Shown: positions 9,463 to 19,081, counted from the stretch's first letter. The stretch: DNA of 64,000 bases from Cellvibrionaceae bacterium (GCA_021151695.1 JAGKWU010000001.1:62001-126000); one strand, 5' to 3'. Translations and numbers: made by a program. The notes: a model not told the origin generated them from the sequence alone.

Positions 9463-10572
9463 TTAATCGAGGCGCTTTTTAAACCGTTTTGCAGCCACAA
9501 GCAAGCCCAGCAGCGTGAACCCCGCAAGCCAGAGCAAGTCTGGCCACAAATCTGTGAGGTTCGCTGCGCGTAACACTATGCCGCGAATCATACGAATAAA
9601 ATGGGTAGCGGGCAGTGCTTCGGCAATCCATTGGGCCAGCGCAGGCATGCCGTCGTAAGGAAACATAAAACCAGAAAGCAAAATCGAAGGAATCAATAAA
9701 AACACAGTGAGCTGCATAGCCTGCAATTGGGTTTTGGCTACCGTGGAAATCAGCATGCCCAGTGTCAGGCTTGCGCTGATAAATACCAATGCGGCTAACA
9801 ACAATTGATCAATGCGACCATTAATGGGTACAGCAAAAATGAGATGGCCGAGACCAAGTACAATGCTCATCTGGATTAATCCGACAAACACGTAGGGTAC
9901 GATTTTGCCCACCATGAGCTCCATGGGTTTTACCGGTGTGGTGATCAGTAATTCGAGGTTGCCACGCTCGCGCTCGCGAACCAATGCAGCTGAGGTAAAC
10001 ATCACCATGGTCATGGTCAAAATAATGCCGACCAAACCGGGAACAATATTGATTGCAGAGCGCCTTTCGGGATTGTAAAACAAAGTCATTTCAAAGGTGT
10101 TTTTAGGTGTGGCGACTGTAGTTGCACCGGCGACGGGCATATTTCTTAAATTTAAAATGGCGTTGCCAACCATGGTGTCTGAGCCATCGATAAGCCATTG
10201 TGCCAATGGCCGATCATCAGTCGCACGCTGGGCCATATCGGCAGGAATAATCAAGACTGCTCTGATTTTTCCTTGCGTTAATGCGCTGGCAGCTTCGGTG
10301 GGAGTTGTGTAGCTCGCGGTGATATCCACTACTTGGGTTGCCTGCAGATCGGCAACCAGTGTGCGCGCCATTTCGCTATGGCTATTGTCTACTAAACCCA
10401 CAGGCAGATGACGAACATTAGTATTAATCGCAAAACCAAAAAGCAGAAGTTGTATAAGCGGGATCATCACAATCATGCCAAATGTTGGGCGATCACGCGC
10501 AAGCTGGCGCAGCTCTTTCATCACTATGGCGAGTACTCGCTGCAAGCTCTGCGATATCGCTATTGTGTTCAT
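9463..10572 (-). CDS. ABC-2 type exporter permease
   Basis: This 369-residue inner-membrane protein matches the YhhJ/YbhR/YbhS type of ABC-2 permease. One membrane helix near residues 31-50 is followed by a periplasmic domain of about 120 residues containing DNSHSEMARTL. Five further helices occupy about 175-365. The cytoplasmic coupling loop is ALVRERERGNLELLITTPVK, which is typical of the family. The ATG overlaps the last base of the ATPase stop codon, showing translational coupling. Only one permease gene is present, whereas E. coli ybhGFSR has two, so the pump presumably works as a homodimer. Substrate unknown; drugs or toxic organics are usual for this group. Confidence 0.87.
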   Translation of the reverse strand: MNTIAISQSLQRVLAIVMKELRQLARDRPTFGMIVMIPLIQLLLFGFAINTNVRHLPVGLVDNSHSEMARTLVADLQATQVVDITASYTTPTEAASALTQGKIRAVLIIPADMAQRATDDRPLAQWLIDGSDTMVGNAILNLRNMPVAGATTVATPKNTFEMTLFYNPERRSAINIVPGLVGIILTMTMVMFTSAALVRERERGNLELLITTPVKPMELMVGKIVPYVFVGLIQMSIVLGLGHLIFAVPINGRIDQLLLAALVFISASLTLGMLISTVAKTQLQAMQLTVFLLIPSILLSGFMFPYDGMPALAQWIAEALPATHFIRMIRGIVLRAANLTDLWPDLLWLAGFTLLGLLVAAKRFKKRLD

Positions 10573-11501
10573 TATTGACGACCCTCGCCGGTGCAGTGAA
10601 CAAACACATCTTCAAGGCTTGGTCGCACCAGGTTTAATTCCCGATGCTTCATTAGTTCTGCAAACTCCTGCTGCAACCATTCACGTGGACGGGTAATTTT
10701 TTCGTCGATAAGTACGCGCAAGTGAGTGCCTTGTTGGGCGGCGGATATGACTTCTTGTTTAGCTATCAAGGTTTGTTTTAATTGCCGCAAATTATCGCCG
10801 CTGATTTCGACTACCTGCGCCCCCAGGTCTTTCATTAATTGTGCGGGTGAACCATCCGCGCGTTTGATGCCGCTTTCAAGAATCGCAATGCCGTGACAGC
10901 GCTCGGCCTCATCCATGTAGTGAGTGGATACCAAAATGGTTGTGCCCTGGTCGCAGAGATCAAATAATTTTTCCCAAAAATCGCGCCGGTTCTCCGGGTC
11001 TACTGCCGAAGTGGGTTCATCCAGGATTAGTAGCTCGGGTTTATGGAGCGTTGCGCAAGCAAGCGCTAGCCGCTGGCGTTGTCCTCCACTCAGGCTGCCG
11101 GCAAGCCGGGTATTGCGCTGGTCGAGGCCATAATTGTGCAGTTGCTCTTTGAGTCGCTGCTGGCGCTGGTGTTTGTCGAGATTGTAAATCTGCGCCATAA
11201 AATCCAGGTTCTCCTGCACGCTCAAATCTTCGTAGAGTGAAAACTTCTGGGTCATATAGCCTATGCGCAACCGCAGCGCTTCGGTTTGTGCGGGGATTGC
11301 CATGCCCAACACTTGTATATCGCCCTGGGTTGGTGTCAGCAGGCCGGTAATCAACCTCATGCTGGTGGATTTTCCGCTGCCGTTGGGGCCAAGAAACCCG
11401 TAAATGGTGTTGGCGGGAATCCGTAAATCCAACTGGTCAACCGCGGTGAAGTTGCCAAAGCGATGGGTGAGCCCGCGGGTTTCTATGGCGATATCGCTCA
11501 T
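10572..11501 (-). CDS. ABC exporter ATP-binding protein
   Basis: The 309-residue cytoplasmic ATPase drives the neighbouring permease. It shows Walker A GPNGSGKST (about residues 39-47), the Q loop MTQKFSLYEDLSV, the signature LSGGQRQRLAL, Walker B LLILDEPTSAVDP and the switch histidine STHYMDEAE. The C-terminal 80 residues form the accessory domain usual in drug-type ABC-2 exporters. It contains a single nucleotide-binding domain, whereas E. coli YbhF has two in tandem. The gene begins nine bases after the membrane-fusion gene ends and overlaps the permease start by one base, so the three genes form one operon. Confidence 0.92.
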   Translation of the reverse strand: MSDIAIETRGLTHRFGNFTAVDQLDLRIPANTIYGFLGPNGSGKSTSMRLITGLLTPTQGDIQVLGMAIPAQTEALRLRIGYMTQKFSLYEDLSVQENLDFMAQIYNLDKHQRQQRLKEQLHNYGLDQRNTRLAGSLSGGQRQRLALACATLHKPELLILDEPTSAVDPENRRDFWEKLFDLCDQGTTILVSTHYMDEAERCHGIAILESGIKRADGSPAQLMKDLGAQVVEISGDNLRQLKQTLIAKQEVISAAQQGTHLRVLIDEKITRPREWLQQEFAELMKHRELNLVRPSLEDVFVHCTGEGRQ

Positions 11502-11510
11502 GCAGGTTCC

Positions 11511-12464
11511 TTAGGGCTGGGAGGATGGCAGGTCTACTTGTACTGGCAGGCCGCTGGGTAAATCCCGGGCACTGTCCGGCAGGTCTATTTCGGCCAAATA
11601 CATCAACAGCGACCGGTCGCTGGCATTGAGAGCGTAGTAGGGCGTAAAGGCGGGATCTTGCGAAACCCAGCGTACTACGCCCGTAAATGGCTGGTTGTAG
11701 CCATCCACATGAATTTGCAGGTTTTGCCCAGGGCGCATATGCGCGCGTGCCGTTTCAACTACATAAACCCTTGCGTAGGGCGCGTTTCCGGCGAGTAGGA
11801 GTGCAACCGGGTCGCCAATATTGACCCGTTCACCCACATATTTGGGAAGTCGGTCCAACAAGCCATCACGAGTGGCCACGACCTTCAGCTGGCTCAGCTT
11901 GTACTCTTCGATACTGAGATTGGCTTCTGCCTCGGCAACCTGGGCATCCGCAGCAGCGAGGTCTTCAAGGCGCGATCCATTGGTCAATTGCAACAGGTTT
12001 TGCTGGGTGCGGGAGCGTTCGGCACGGGCTGAGTCGCGGGCGCTGCGCGCGGCGTCCAGCTCTACCTGGCCCACCATTTTCTGCCGGGTGAGGGTAGTGA
12101 TGCGATTGAAATCCGCCTCTGTCTGCACCAACAGGGCTTCGCTACGCTCCAGTTGCGCCCGTGCTGCGGCAACCTCTTCACTGCGGGCACCATGATGTAG
12201 TTTTATCTGGTTGGCTCTGGCGTTGCTCAGCAATGCCTGGGCTTTGCTGACCTGGGCCTGGGCGAGTGTGTCGTCCAATTGGATGAGGAGATCGCCAGTC
12301 TTCACCTGGCTACCTTCCCGCAAGGGCCTTGCGGCGACGATTTCGGCGGCAGTGGCTTTGAGCGTAACCCGGTCGCGCTCCAGGGTGCCGAGGGCCTGGT
12401 TGCTATGGTGATCACCGCAGGCACTTAATAAGAGCATGCAAAACAAGCTGGAAATCTTCTTCAT
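11511..12464 (-). CDS. HlyD-type periplasmic membrane-fusion lipoprotein
   Basis: This 317-residue protein links the ABC permease to the outer membrane. A lipoprotein signal ends in LLLSACG (C16), unlike YbhG, which has a cleaved or anchored leader. A short biotinyl-lipoyl-like half is followed by two long alanine-, arginine- and glutamate-rich helices forming the coiled-coil hairpin (about residues 75-185). The second lipoyl half and a beta-barrel domain (LLDRLPKYVGERVNIGDPVA onward) complete it. It is the first gene of the exporter operon. No TolC-like outer-membrane gene is nearby, so a genome-wide TolC is presumably used. Confidence 0.88.
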   Translation of the reverse strand: MKKISSLFCMLLLSACGDHHSNQALGTLERDRVTLKATAAEIVAARPLREGSQVKTGDLLIQLDDTLAQAQVSKAQALLSNARANQIKLHHGARSEEVAAARAQLERSEALLVQTEADFNRITTLTRQKMVGQVELDAARSARDSARAERSRTQQNLLQLTNGSRLEDLAAADAQVAEAEANLSIEEYKLSQLKVVATRDGLLDRLPKYVGERVNIGDPVALLLAGNAPYARVYVVETARAHMRPGQNLQIHVDGYNQPFTGVVRWVSQDPAFTPYYALNASDRSLLMYLAEIDLPDSARDLPSGLPVQVDLPSSQP

Positions 12465-12557
12465 TTTGGCTACAAGCTCCTTATAGACCAGCTTATGGGT
12501 AGTTAAGTCTATGGGACAGCTTCATCGGCTGGTTAGTTTTATCGACGGGCTTGAGGC

Positions 12558-12563
12558 TATAAT
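12558..12563 (+). promoter_or_regulatory. nadK: Candidate -10 box for the nadK operon
   Basis: TATAAT lies 104 bases before the nadK start, in the gap between divergent transcripts. No good -35 hexamer is found at 16-18 bases upstream, so the call is tentative. Confidence 0.3.
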
Positions 12564-12666
12564 AATCGAAAAGCCGGCACGGGCCAGAGCCAACCTCAGT
12601 GCCAACATCAGCACCAACGAAAGCCCGGCCAGATCGCGCACCCTTATCATTTTCTTGCGAGCCATA

Positions 12667-13566
12667 ATGACTCATTTTTCCATCGTCGGCCTGATCGGCC
12701 ATCTCCATAATGAGCGTGCGACCTATTCGCTCAAACGTCTCATTAGTTTTTTACAACAGCGCGGCATACAGTTTGCGCTGGAACAAGAAACCGCCGGATT
12801 ATTGCGCGATGACCCTATGTTTCAGGCTGCCCACAAAATTGTGGATGTGGACGAGTTGGGGCAATTGTGTGATTTGGTCATAGTGGTCGGCGGAGATGGC
12901 AGTTTGCTGCGCGGTGCCCGTGCACTGGCCAAGCATCAAGTGCCGTTGCTTGGCGTTAATCGCGGTCGCCTCGGCTTTCTCACCGACATCATGCCGGAAG
13001 ATATTGAAATCAAAGTCGACGAGGTGCTTTCCGGTAAATTTATTTTGGAAGAGCGCTTTCTGCTGGATATGTCGATTAAACACATGGGCGAAACTATTGC
13101 CAACAGCGAAGCACTCAATGAAGTGGTGCTACATCCTGGCCAATTTGTGCACATGTTGCAATATGAAATTTATGTGGACGGTTACTTCGTTACCACCCAG
13201 TCATCCGATGGCATCATAGTGTCAACACCGACCGGTTCTACCGCTTATTCATTGAGTGGCGGAGGCCCGCTCTTACATCCCAAACTGGATGCCATTGTCC
13301 TGGTGCCTATGAATCCCCACACGCTCAGCAGTCGCCCGATCGTGGTGGCAGGTGATAGCCATATTATGATTCGCGTAGGTGAGCACAGCCGCGCTATCCC
13401 AATGATTTCCTGTGATGGACACAATCATTTTGATATGACCATGGGCGATGAAATTCATATTCGCAAAAAACCGGACGTGTTAAAGCTGTTGCATCCGGCG
13501 GAATATAATTTTTACGAGCGCTGCCGTACCAAACTGGGTTGGGGCGGCCACTTGCTTGACAATTAA
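12667..13566 (+). CDS. nadK: NAD kinase
   Basis: The 299-residue cytoplasmic enzyme phosphorylates NAD to NADP with ATP. The diagnostic GGDG motif is VVGGDGSLLRGA (D77), followed by NRGRLGFLTDI and the second conserved block TPTGSTAYSLSGGGPLLHP. The length matches E. coli NadK (292). The frame is open for 52 more codons upstream, but conservation begins at MTHFSIVGLIGH, so the ATG at 12667 is chosen; the Shine-Dalgarno is weak. It leads a run of closely spaced plus-strand genes up to fosA. Confidence 0.93.
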   Translation: MTHFSIVGLIGHLHNERATYSLKRLISFLQQRGIQFALEQETAGLLRDDPMFQAAHKIVDVDELGQLCDLVIVVGGDGSLLRGARALAKHQVPLLGVNRGRLGFLTDIMPEDIEIKVDEVLSGKFILEERFLLDMSIKHMGETIANSEALNEVVLHPGQFVHMLQYEIYVDGYFVTTQSSDGIIVSTPTGSTAYSLSGGGPLLHPKLDAIVLVPMNPHTLSSRPIVVAGDSHIMIRVGEHSRAIPMISCDGHNHFDMTMGDEIHIRKKPDVLKLLHPAEYNFYERCRTKLGWGGHLLDN

Positions 13567-13599
13567 TTAACCTGGCTCGACAACTACATTGGGCGAATT

Positions 13600-14622
13600 A
13601 TGCCGCCGCTTTTTGTCACAGATGATGCGTCGCCTCTGGTAAATCTGCCTCCGGTAGAAGGCTATGACCTGATTGGAGATGTACACGGCTGTGCGGTAAC
13701 GCTGGAGCGGTTGTTGCAAAAATTGGGTTATAGCAAGCAGTGCGGCGTTTATCACCACAGCAAAAGACGTGCAATTTTTTTAGGCGATATTATCGATCGC
13801 GGCCCGCGCATCCGCGAAGCGCTATTGCTGGTGCGTCAAATGGTAGAAGCGGGTAGTGCGCATATGGTGCTTGGCAATCACGAGTTCAATGCCATCACCT
13901 TTTGTACGCCGCGAGATAAAAATGTGCGCGGCCATTGTGATTATCTGCGGCCACACACCAGCGGCAATAATCGCCAGATAGCGGAAACCCTGGAGCAATT
14001 TGCGCATCATCCTGATGAGTGGTTGGAAATGTTGCAGTGGTTTCGCAAATTGCCACTTTATCTTGAATTTGGCAGCCGCAGTGCCAATAACTGTTTTCGT
14101 GTGGTGCACGCCTGTTGGGATCACGAATTAATTCACCAGCATCAGGCGCGTTATCAAAGCGGTTGTTTTGATGAGCAATTTGTTCGCGACAGTGCAACAC
14201 CGGGTTCGCTTGCCGCTGTCACCGTGCAAGTACTTACGCGCGGTGTGGACTTGCCTCTGCCTGCCGGCGTGAAAGTTGTTTCAAATGATGGGTATACTCG
14301 TAGCAGTTTTCGCACGAAATTCTGGGCTGCATCAGCGCAGACTTATGGCGAATTATTGTTCCAGCCTGATCCTATTCCCGCTGAGATTGCTGCATTGCCC
14401 ATTTCAAAAAGCCATCGCGCGCAGATGGTTCGTTACGGAATCGATGAGCCGCCATTATTTGTCGGCCATTACTGGCTTAAAGGACAGCCAAAACCCATTG
14501 CGGGTAATATTGCCTGTCTGGATTACAGTGCAGTGAAATATGGTCGCCTGGTTGCTTACCGTATGGATGGTGAGCAGCAACTGCAGGCGAAAAAATTTGT
14601 GTGGGAATATGTCGATCCTTAA
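13600..14622 (+). CDS. Calcineurin-like metallophosphoesterase
   Basis: The 340-residue protein carries the metal-binding signatures of the PPP/ApaH-like phosphoesterases in order: IGDVHG (about residue 26), LGDIIDRGP (about 64) and LGNHEFNA (about 91). Later metal-ligand histidines are likely in VVHACWDHE and LFVGHYWLKG. No signal peptide or membrane helix is seen, so it is cytoplasmic. The substrate is unknown; protein phosphatase or dinucleoside polyphosphatase activity are both possible. It starts 33 bases after nadK, suggesting co-transcription. Confidence 0.82.
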   Translation: MPPLFVTDDASPLVNLPPVEGYDLIGDVHGCAVTLERLLQKLGYSKQCGVYHHSKRRAIFLGDIIDRGPRIREALLLVRQMVEAGSAHMVLGNHEFNAITFCTPRDKNVRGHCDYLRPHTSGNNRQIAETLEQFAHHPDEWLEMLQWFRKLPLYLEFGSRSANNCFRVVHACWDHELIHQHQARYQSGCFDEQFVRDSATPGSLAAVTVQVLTRGVDLPLPAGVKVVSNDGYTRSSFRTKFWAASAQTYGELLFQPDPIPAEIAALPISKSHRAQMVRYGIDEPPLFVGHYWLKGQPKPIAGNIACLDYSAVKYGRLVAYRMDGEQQLQAKKFVWEYVDP

Positions 14623-14657
14623 CAAGTCGATTCTTAATAATCAGTACTCGGTGTTTG

Positions 14658-15515
14658 ATGAATAATTTTGTGGTAAAAAAATTTCCATTGCATGCAGACT
14701 TAACGGCTATTACCGGATTTTTGCGCGAACGAGGTATCCAGCATCGTATTTACGAGGAGGCAGGCGAGCAGGTGCTCAGTGTCGCCGATGCACGTATGCT
14801 TGGGCCTATAGCCCAATTCCTCAGCGAAGTGGAAACGGGCAAGCTGGTTATCGAGCAAGAGCAAAATACACAGGCAGAACCTGTTTCTGCTGCCGATAAT
14901 TCAGCGCTAAGCCAAGCACTGAATTTTCCAGTGACGCTTTGCTTGATAGCACTCAGTGCTATAGGCGCATTGTTGGTTGGATTGGAGAGCCCGCTCGCTT
15001 ATCTCCTAACTTTCCAGGAGCCGGGTACTTATCAATTTTTGCCTTTAGCGGAATCGCTACAGCATGGCCACATATGGCGATTGATTACACCAGCGTTTTT
15101 GCATTTCGGTTTTGTGCATTTTTTATTTAACAGTATGTGGATGTGGGATTTGGGTCGCCGTTTGGAGATCATTCTGGGCCGTACGGGCTTTTTTATATTT
15201 TTTGTTGTCGTGGCTGCGCTTTCAAATCTCGCCCAATACCTATGGCAACCGAATACCATGTTTGGCGGCATGTCTGGCGTAGTCTATGCGCTGCTCGGTT
15301 TTGTTATGGTGAGCCACAAGTTGGCACCTCATCCACTCACGGCAGTTCCTGTTGGTATTATTGGTTTTATGTTGTTTTGGCTTGTGCTGTGTATGAGCGG
15401 TGCGATTGATTTTTTTATCGGCGGTGGCGTGGCTAATGCCGCGCATTTGGGCGGATTGATTGCGGGCTGTATCTTTGCACTTGTCTATCGCCTGACACCA
15501 ACCCGCTTTATTTAA
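14658..15515 (+). CDS. glpG: GlpG-type rhomboid intramembrane serine protease
   Basis: This 285-residue inner-membrane protease cuts transmembrane segments of other proteins. A cytoplasmic N-terminal domain (about residues 1-75) matches the GlpG-specific domain. Six membrane helices follow from about residue 92. The catalytic serine is S206 in GGMSGVVYAL and the base is H263 in AAHLGG; HFGFVHFLFNSMWMWDLG is the characteristic first-loop region. The frame runs upstream through the previous stop, but the ATG at 14658 gives the normal length (E. coli GlpG is 276). It lies 35 bases after the phosphoesterase gene. Confidence 0.9.
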   Translation: MNNFVVKKFPLHADLTAITGFLRERGIQHRIYEEAGEQVLSVADARMLGPIAQFLSEVETGKLVIEQEQNTQAEPVSAADNSALSQALNFPVTLCLIALSAIGALLVGLESPLAYLLTFQEPGTYQFLPLAESLQHGHIWRLITPAFLHFGFVHFLFNSMWMWDLGRRLEIILGRTGFFIFFVVVAALSNLAQYLWQPNTMFGGMSGVVYALLGFVMVSHKLAPHPLTAVPVGIIGFMLFWLVLCMSGAIDFFIGGGVANAAHLGGLIAGCIFALVYRLTPTRFI

Positions 15516-15532
15516 TTGGTAAGAGATGCTCC

Positions 15533-15802
15533 ATGGATATCAAACAGTTGTTAAATAGCATTACCCCGGATATTTATCAAAACCTGAAGCTCGCCGTTGA
15601 GCTGGGAAAATGGCCGGATGGTAATAAACTCACCGGCGAGCAACGCCAGTTATGCATGCAGGCGGTAATTGCCTACGAGCATAAGCATTTACCGCCGGAA
15701 GAGCACACAGGGTATATCCCGCCGGAGCCCCATACCTATTGCGGTGATGATCACGATCACGAGCATCCCGATACTGAAAAGCCCATTAAATGGATTGAAT
15801 AG
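15533..15802 (+). CDS. YeaC-like small conserved protein (DUF1315)
   Basis: The 89-residue acidic protein begins MDIKQLLNSITPDIYQNLK and contains KWPDGNKLT and a C-terminal histidine- and aspartate-rich stretch (DDHDHEH) that could bind metal. The pattern matches the DUF1315/YeaC family of gammaproteobacteria, whose function is unknown. It starts 17 bases after glpG and precedes pepN, so it belongs to the same run of genes. Confidence 0.75.
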   Translation: MDIKQLLNSITPDIYQNLKLAVELGKWPDGNKLTGEQRQLCMQAVIAYEHKHLPPEEHTGYIPPEPHTYCGDDHDHEHPDTEKPIKWIE

Positions 15803-15873
15803 AGTCCTATAGGTTTTTTCATTGAATTCTGATCGGCCGGTACAGACCGGCCTCTCACTGGAAAGGAATTTAT

Positions 15874-18552
15874 ATGTCTGCTCTTATGTCTCCTCCAAAA
15901 ACTATCTATCTCAAAGATTATCAAGTGCCCGAGTATTTGATCCACAAGACAGAATTGCATGTGGATATTTATGATGGCTACACACTGGTTACGTCCAATC
16001 TTTCGTTAAAGCTGAACCCGGCCGCTAAAGGCCCAGTGGATTCACTGAAATTGCATGGCGCAGAATTGGAATTGGTTTCTCTTTCTATCAACGGTAATAC
16101 CTTACCTTCCGAGCGCTATTATTTTGCGGAAGAAACACTCACCGTAAAAAATACACCTGAGCAATTTTTATTGACCTGCGTGACCAAAATTTATCCTGAA
16201 CAGAACACATCGCTTGAGGGTTTATATAAGTCGAGTACTATGTACTGCACCCAATGCGAGGCAGAGGGTTTCCGTAAAATCACTTACTATCTGGATCGCC
16301 CGGATGTAATGAGTGAATTCACCACCACAGTGATAGCGGATAAAAAATTTCCGGTGCTCTTATCAAATGGCAACCTGGTGGGCAAAGGTGATTTGAACAA
16401 CAATCGCCATTTTGCTACCTGGCATGATCCCTTCAAAAAGCCGGCTTATTTGTTTGCCTTGGTGGCGGGCGACCTTGAACATATTGAAGACAAGTTTGTC
16501 ACCTGTACGGGCCGCATAGTTGATCTGAAAATCTTTGTAGAACCCAAGGATCTGGATAAGTGCGACCACGCCATGACATCCTTGAAAAATTCCATGCGTT
16601 GGGATGAAGAGGTTTACGGTCGTGAATACGATCTGGATATTTTTATGATCGTAGCCGTCGATGATTTCAACATGGGTGCTATGGAAAACAAGGGTTTGAA
16701 TATTTTCAATACCTCCTGCGTACTGGCAAAACCTGAAACCACCACTGATGCTGGCTTTCAACGTGTTGAAGGTGTTGTTGCGCACGAATATTTCCACAAC
16801 TGGAGTGGCAACCGCGTTACCTGTCGCGACTGGTTCCAACTCAGCTTGAAAGAAGGCTTTACAGTTTATCGCGACTCCGAATTTTCGGCCGATATGGGTT
16901 CGCGCACGGTAAAGCGTGTAGAAGATGTGAGCCTGTTACGCACCTTGCAGTTTGCGGAAGATGCCGGCCCCATGGCGCATCCTATTCGCCCGGAAGCCTA
17001 TATCGAGATCTCCAACTTCTACACCATGACCATTTATGAAAAAGGTGCAGAAGTTATTCGCATGCTCGCGAATCTATTGGGTAAAGAAAATTTTCGTAAG
17101 GGAACAGATTTGTATTTTTCCCGTCACGACGGGCAGGCAGTAACTACCGAAGATTTTGTGGCAGCACTCGCCGATGCTTCAGGTCGCGACCTTACGCAAT
17201 TCAAGCGCTGGTATTCCCAGGCGGGGACCCCACGATTGGAAGTTACTGATGAATATGATGAGAACGCGCAAGAGTATCGGCTGCATATAGCGCAGTCTTG
17301 CCCGGCAACACCTGAATGCCAAAATAAACTACCATTCCATATTCCAATTGCTGTTGGCTTATTGGGGGCTGCCGGTGATTTGCCTCTCTATCTCAAGGGC
17401 AGCGAACCAGATTTTGAAACCAGCGATAATACCCACAAAGTACTTGAGTTGACCGAGCCTCGCCAAACGTTTGTGTTTGAGCGTGTGCAGGAGCGTCCCG
17501 TACCATCTTTGTTGCGCGGTTTCTCGGCACCTGTGAAGTTAACCTATAACTATTCGCGCGATGATTTGTTATTGTTGATGAGTCGCGACAGCGATGGCTT
17601 CAATCGTTGGAATGCGAGCCAACAGCTTGCATTGCAGGTGATTGATGATTTTATTGCGGCTTATCAGCGCGGTGAGTCGCTCGCGCAGTTACCCGCGGAT
17701 GAAAAACTTCTGGAGGCTTTTAGCGGTCTTTTGCGTGACGCCAGCCTTGATCAAGCTATGGTTGCTTATATGTTGACTTTGCCTTCAGAGGCTTATATCA
17801 GCGAACTGGCCGATATGGTGGATGTAGAAGCCGTGCATTACAGTCGCCAGGCGTTGCGTAAAGCCATCGCCGAAGCCTTGCATGCAGATCTGGAGCGCGT
17901 TTATCAAGATTATGATCACAACCAGGCTTATGCGGCTACAGCGGATGCTATCGCCGGTCGCAGCTTGAAAAATGTAGCCTTGGCTTATTTGATGTTACTG
18001 GAAGATGATAAAACCATTGATCGTTGTTACGAACAATACAATTCCTCTAACAATATGACTGATGTAATGGCGGCCTTAACCCAACTTGTTAATTGCCCTT
18101 CAGCAAAAGCGCAGCAATTGGCTAGTCGTGCGCTGGAAGATTTTTATCAGCGTTGGGCCAGTGAATCATTGGTGGTGAATCAATGGCTGGGTGTTCAAGC
18201 AACCTCGGTTTTGCCAGGCACACTGGAGCGCGTTAAATCGCTGGAGAGTCATGCGGCCTACGACAGCAAAAATCCTAACAAAATTCGCGCGCTGGTTTCC
18301 AATTTCTGCAATAACAATTCCGTGAATTTCCACGAGCAGAGCGGAGCAGGGTATAGCTATCTTGCGGATAAGGTGATTGCACTCAACAGTCAGAATCCAC
18401 AAATCGCATCGCGCTTACTTACACCTTTAACCAAATGGAAAAAATACAACGCAAAACGCCAGACGTTGATGAAAGCGCAGCTTGAGCGTATTAGTGCTGC
18501 GCCGAACCTCTCTAAAGACGTGTTTGAAGTTGTCAGTAAGAGTTTGGCTTAA
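15874..18552 (+). CDS. pepN: Aminopeptidase N (M1 family zinc metallopeptidase)
   Basis: The 892-residue cytoplasmic enzyme removes N-terminal residues from peptides. The substrate-anchoring GAMEN motif starts at G268. The zinc site is HEYFHNW (H304, H308) with the third ligand E327 in LKEGFTVYRD and catalytic E305. The length and the start region (YLKDYQVPEYLI) match E. coli PepN (870). GGAAAGG lies just before the first ATG. A second in-frame Met four codons later is possible. The fosA gene begins three bases after the stop, so the two are likely co-transcribed. Confidence 0.95.
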   Translation: MSALMSPPKTIYLKDYQVPEYLIHKTELHVDIYDGYTLVTSNLSLKLNPAAKGPVDSLKLHGAELELVSLSINGNTLPSERYYFAEETLTVKNTPEQFLLTCVTKIYPEQNTSLEGLYKSSTMYCTQCEAEGFRKITYYLDRPDVMSEFTTTVIADKKFPVLLSNGNLVGKGDLNNNRHFATWHDPFKKPAYLFALVAGDLEHIEDKFVTCTGRIVDLKIFVEPKDLDKCDHAMTSLKNSMRWDEEVYGREYDLDIFMIVAVDDFNMGAMENKGLNIFNTSCVLAKPETTTDAGFQRVEGVVAHEYFHNWSGNRVTCRDWFQLSLKEGFTVYRDSEFSADMGSRTVKRVEDVSLLRTLQFAEDAGPMAHPIRPEAYIEISNFYTMTIYEKGAEVIRMLANLLGKENFRKGTDLYFSRHDGQAVTTEDFVAALADASGRDLTQFKRWYSQAGTPRLEVTDEYDENAQEYRLHIAQSCPATPECQNKLPFHIPIAVGLLGAAGDLPLYLKGSEPDFETSDNTHKVLELTEPRQTFVFERVQERPVPSLLRGFSAPVKLTYNYSRDDLLLLMSRDSDGFNRWNASQQLALQVIDDFIAAYQRGESLAQLPADEKLLEAFSGLLRDASLDQAMVAYMLTLPSEAYISELADMVDVEAVHYSRQALRKAIAEALHADLERVYQDYDHNQAYAATADAIAGRSLKNVALAYLMLLEDDKTIDRCYEQYNSSNNMTDVMAALTQLVNCPSAKAQQLASRALEDFYQRWASESLVVNQWLGVQATSVLPGTLERVKSLESHAAYDSKNPNKIRALVSNFCNNNSVNFHEQSGAGYSYLADKVIALNSQNPQIASRLLTPLTKWKKYNAKRQTLMKAQLERISAAPNLSKDVFEVVSKSLA

Positions 18553-18555
18553 ACT

Positions 18556-18954
18556 ATGCTGAAGGGTTTGAACCACATTACGTTAGCGGTAACTGATTTG
18601 GAGGTTTCTTTTCAGTTTTATACGGCCGTTTTGGGGTTCAAACCCGAAGTGAAATGGGTGAAGGGAGCCTATTTGAGCTTGGGTGATTTATGGTTGTGTC
18701 TCTCATGTGACCAGGTGCAGCCAACACGAGATTATTCCCATGTTGCATTTGATATTTCCCAGCATGACTTTTTGACTTTTTCCGAAAAGCTGATTGGGGC
18801 GGGCGTAGTGAGATGGAAAGCCAACACCAGTGAAGGGGATTCGTTTTATTTTCTTGATCCCGACGGACATAAATTGGAGGTTCATGTAGGGAATTTGCAA
18901 AGCCGCTTGGACTCCTTGCGTTTGGCACCCTATGAAGGTGCTATATTTTATTGA
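18556..18954 (+). CDS. fosA: FosA-type fosfomycin glutathione transferase
   Basis: The 132-residue protein belongs to the vicinal-oxygen-chelate superfamily and closely follows Pseudomonas FosA in pattern. The metal ligands H7 (GLNHITLAV), H62 (DYSHVAF) and E108 (HKLEVHVG) are all present, as is the potassium-loop signature TSEGDSFYFLDPDGHKLE. FosA adds glutathione to fosfomycin. Three bases separate it from pepN, so it appears to be a resident chromosomal gene, not a mobile one; no transposon ends are nearby. Confidence 0.9.
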   Translation: MLKGLNHITLAVTDLEVSFQFYTAVLGFKPEVKWVKGAYLSLGDLWLCLSCDQVQPTRDYSHVAFDISQHDFLTFSEKLIGAGVVRWKANTSEGDSFYFLDPDGHKLEVHVGNLQSRLDSLRLAPYEGAIFY

Positions 18955-19081
18955 AATTGCTGCAATGAAAATCTGTGGTATGAATACGTATGTAGTGGTT
19001 TGCGGTATTCCATGCTGATTTGTTAAGTTGAAAGTTTTGGCAGTCTGCCGTGCTTTCTAATATTTAATAATAGGTTTTTTC

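Noticed and set aside
12511..12666. N-terminal extension of NAD kinase
   Set aside because: These 52 codons do not resemble the family, and a -10-like box lies inside them.
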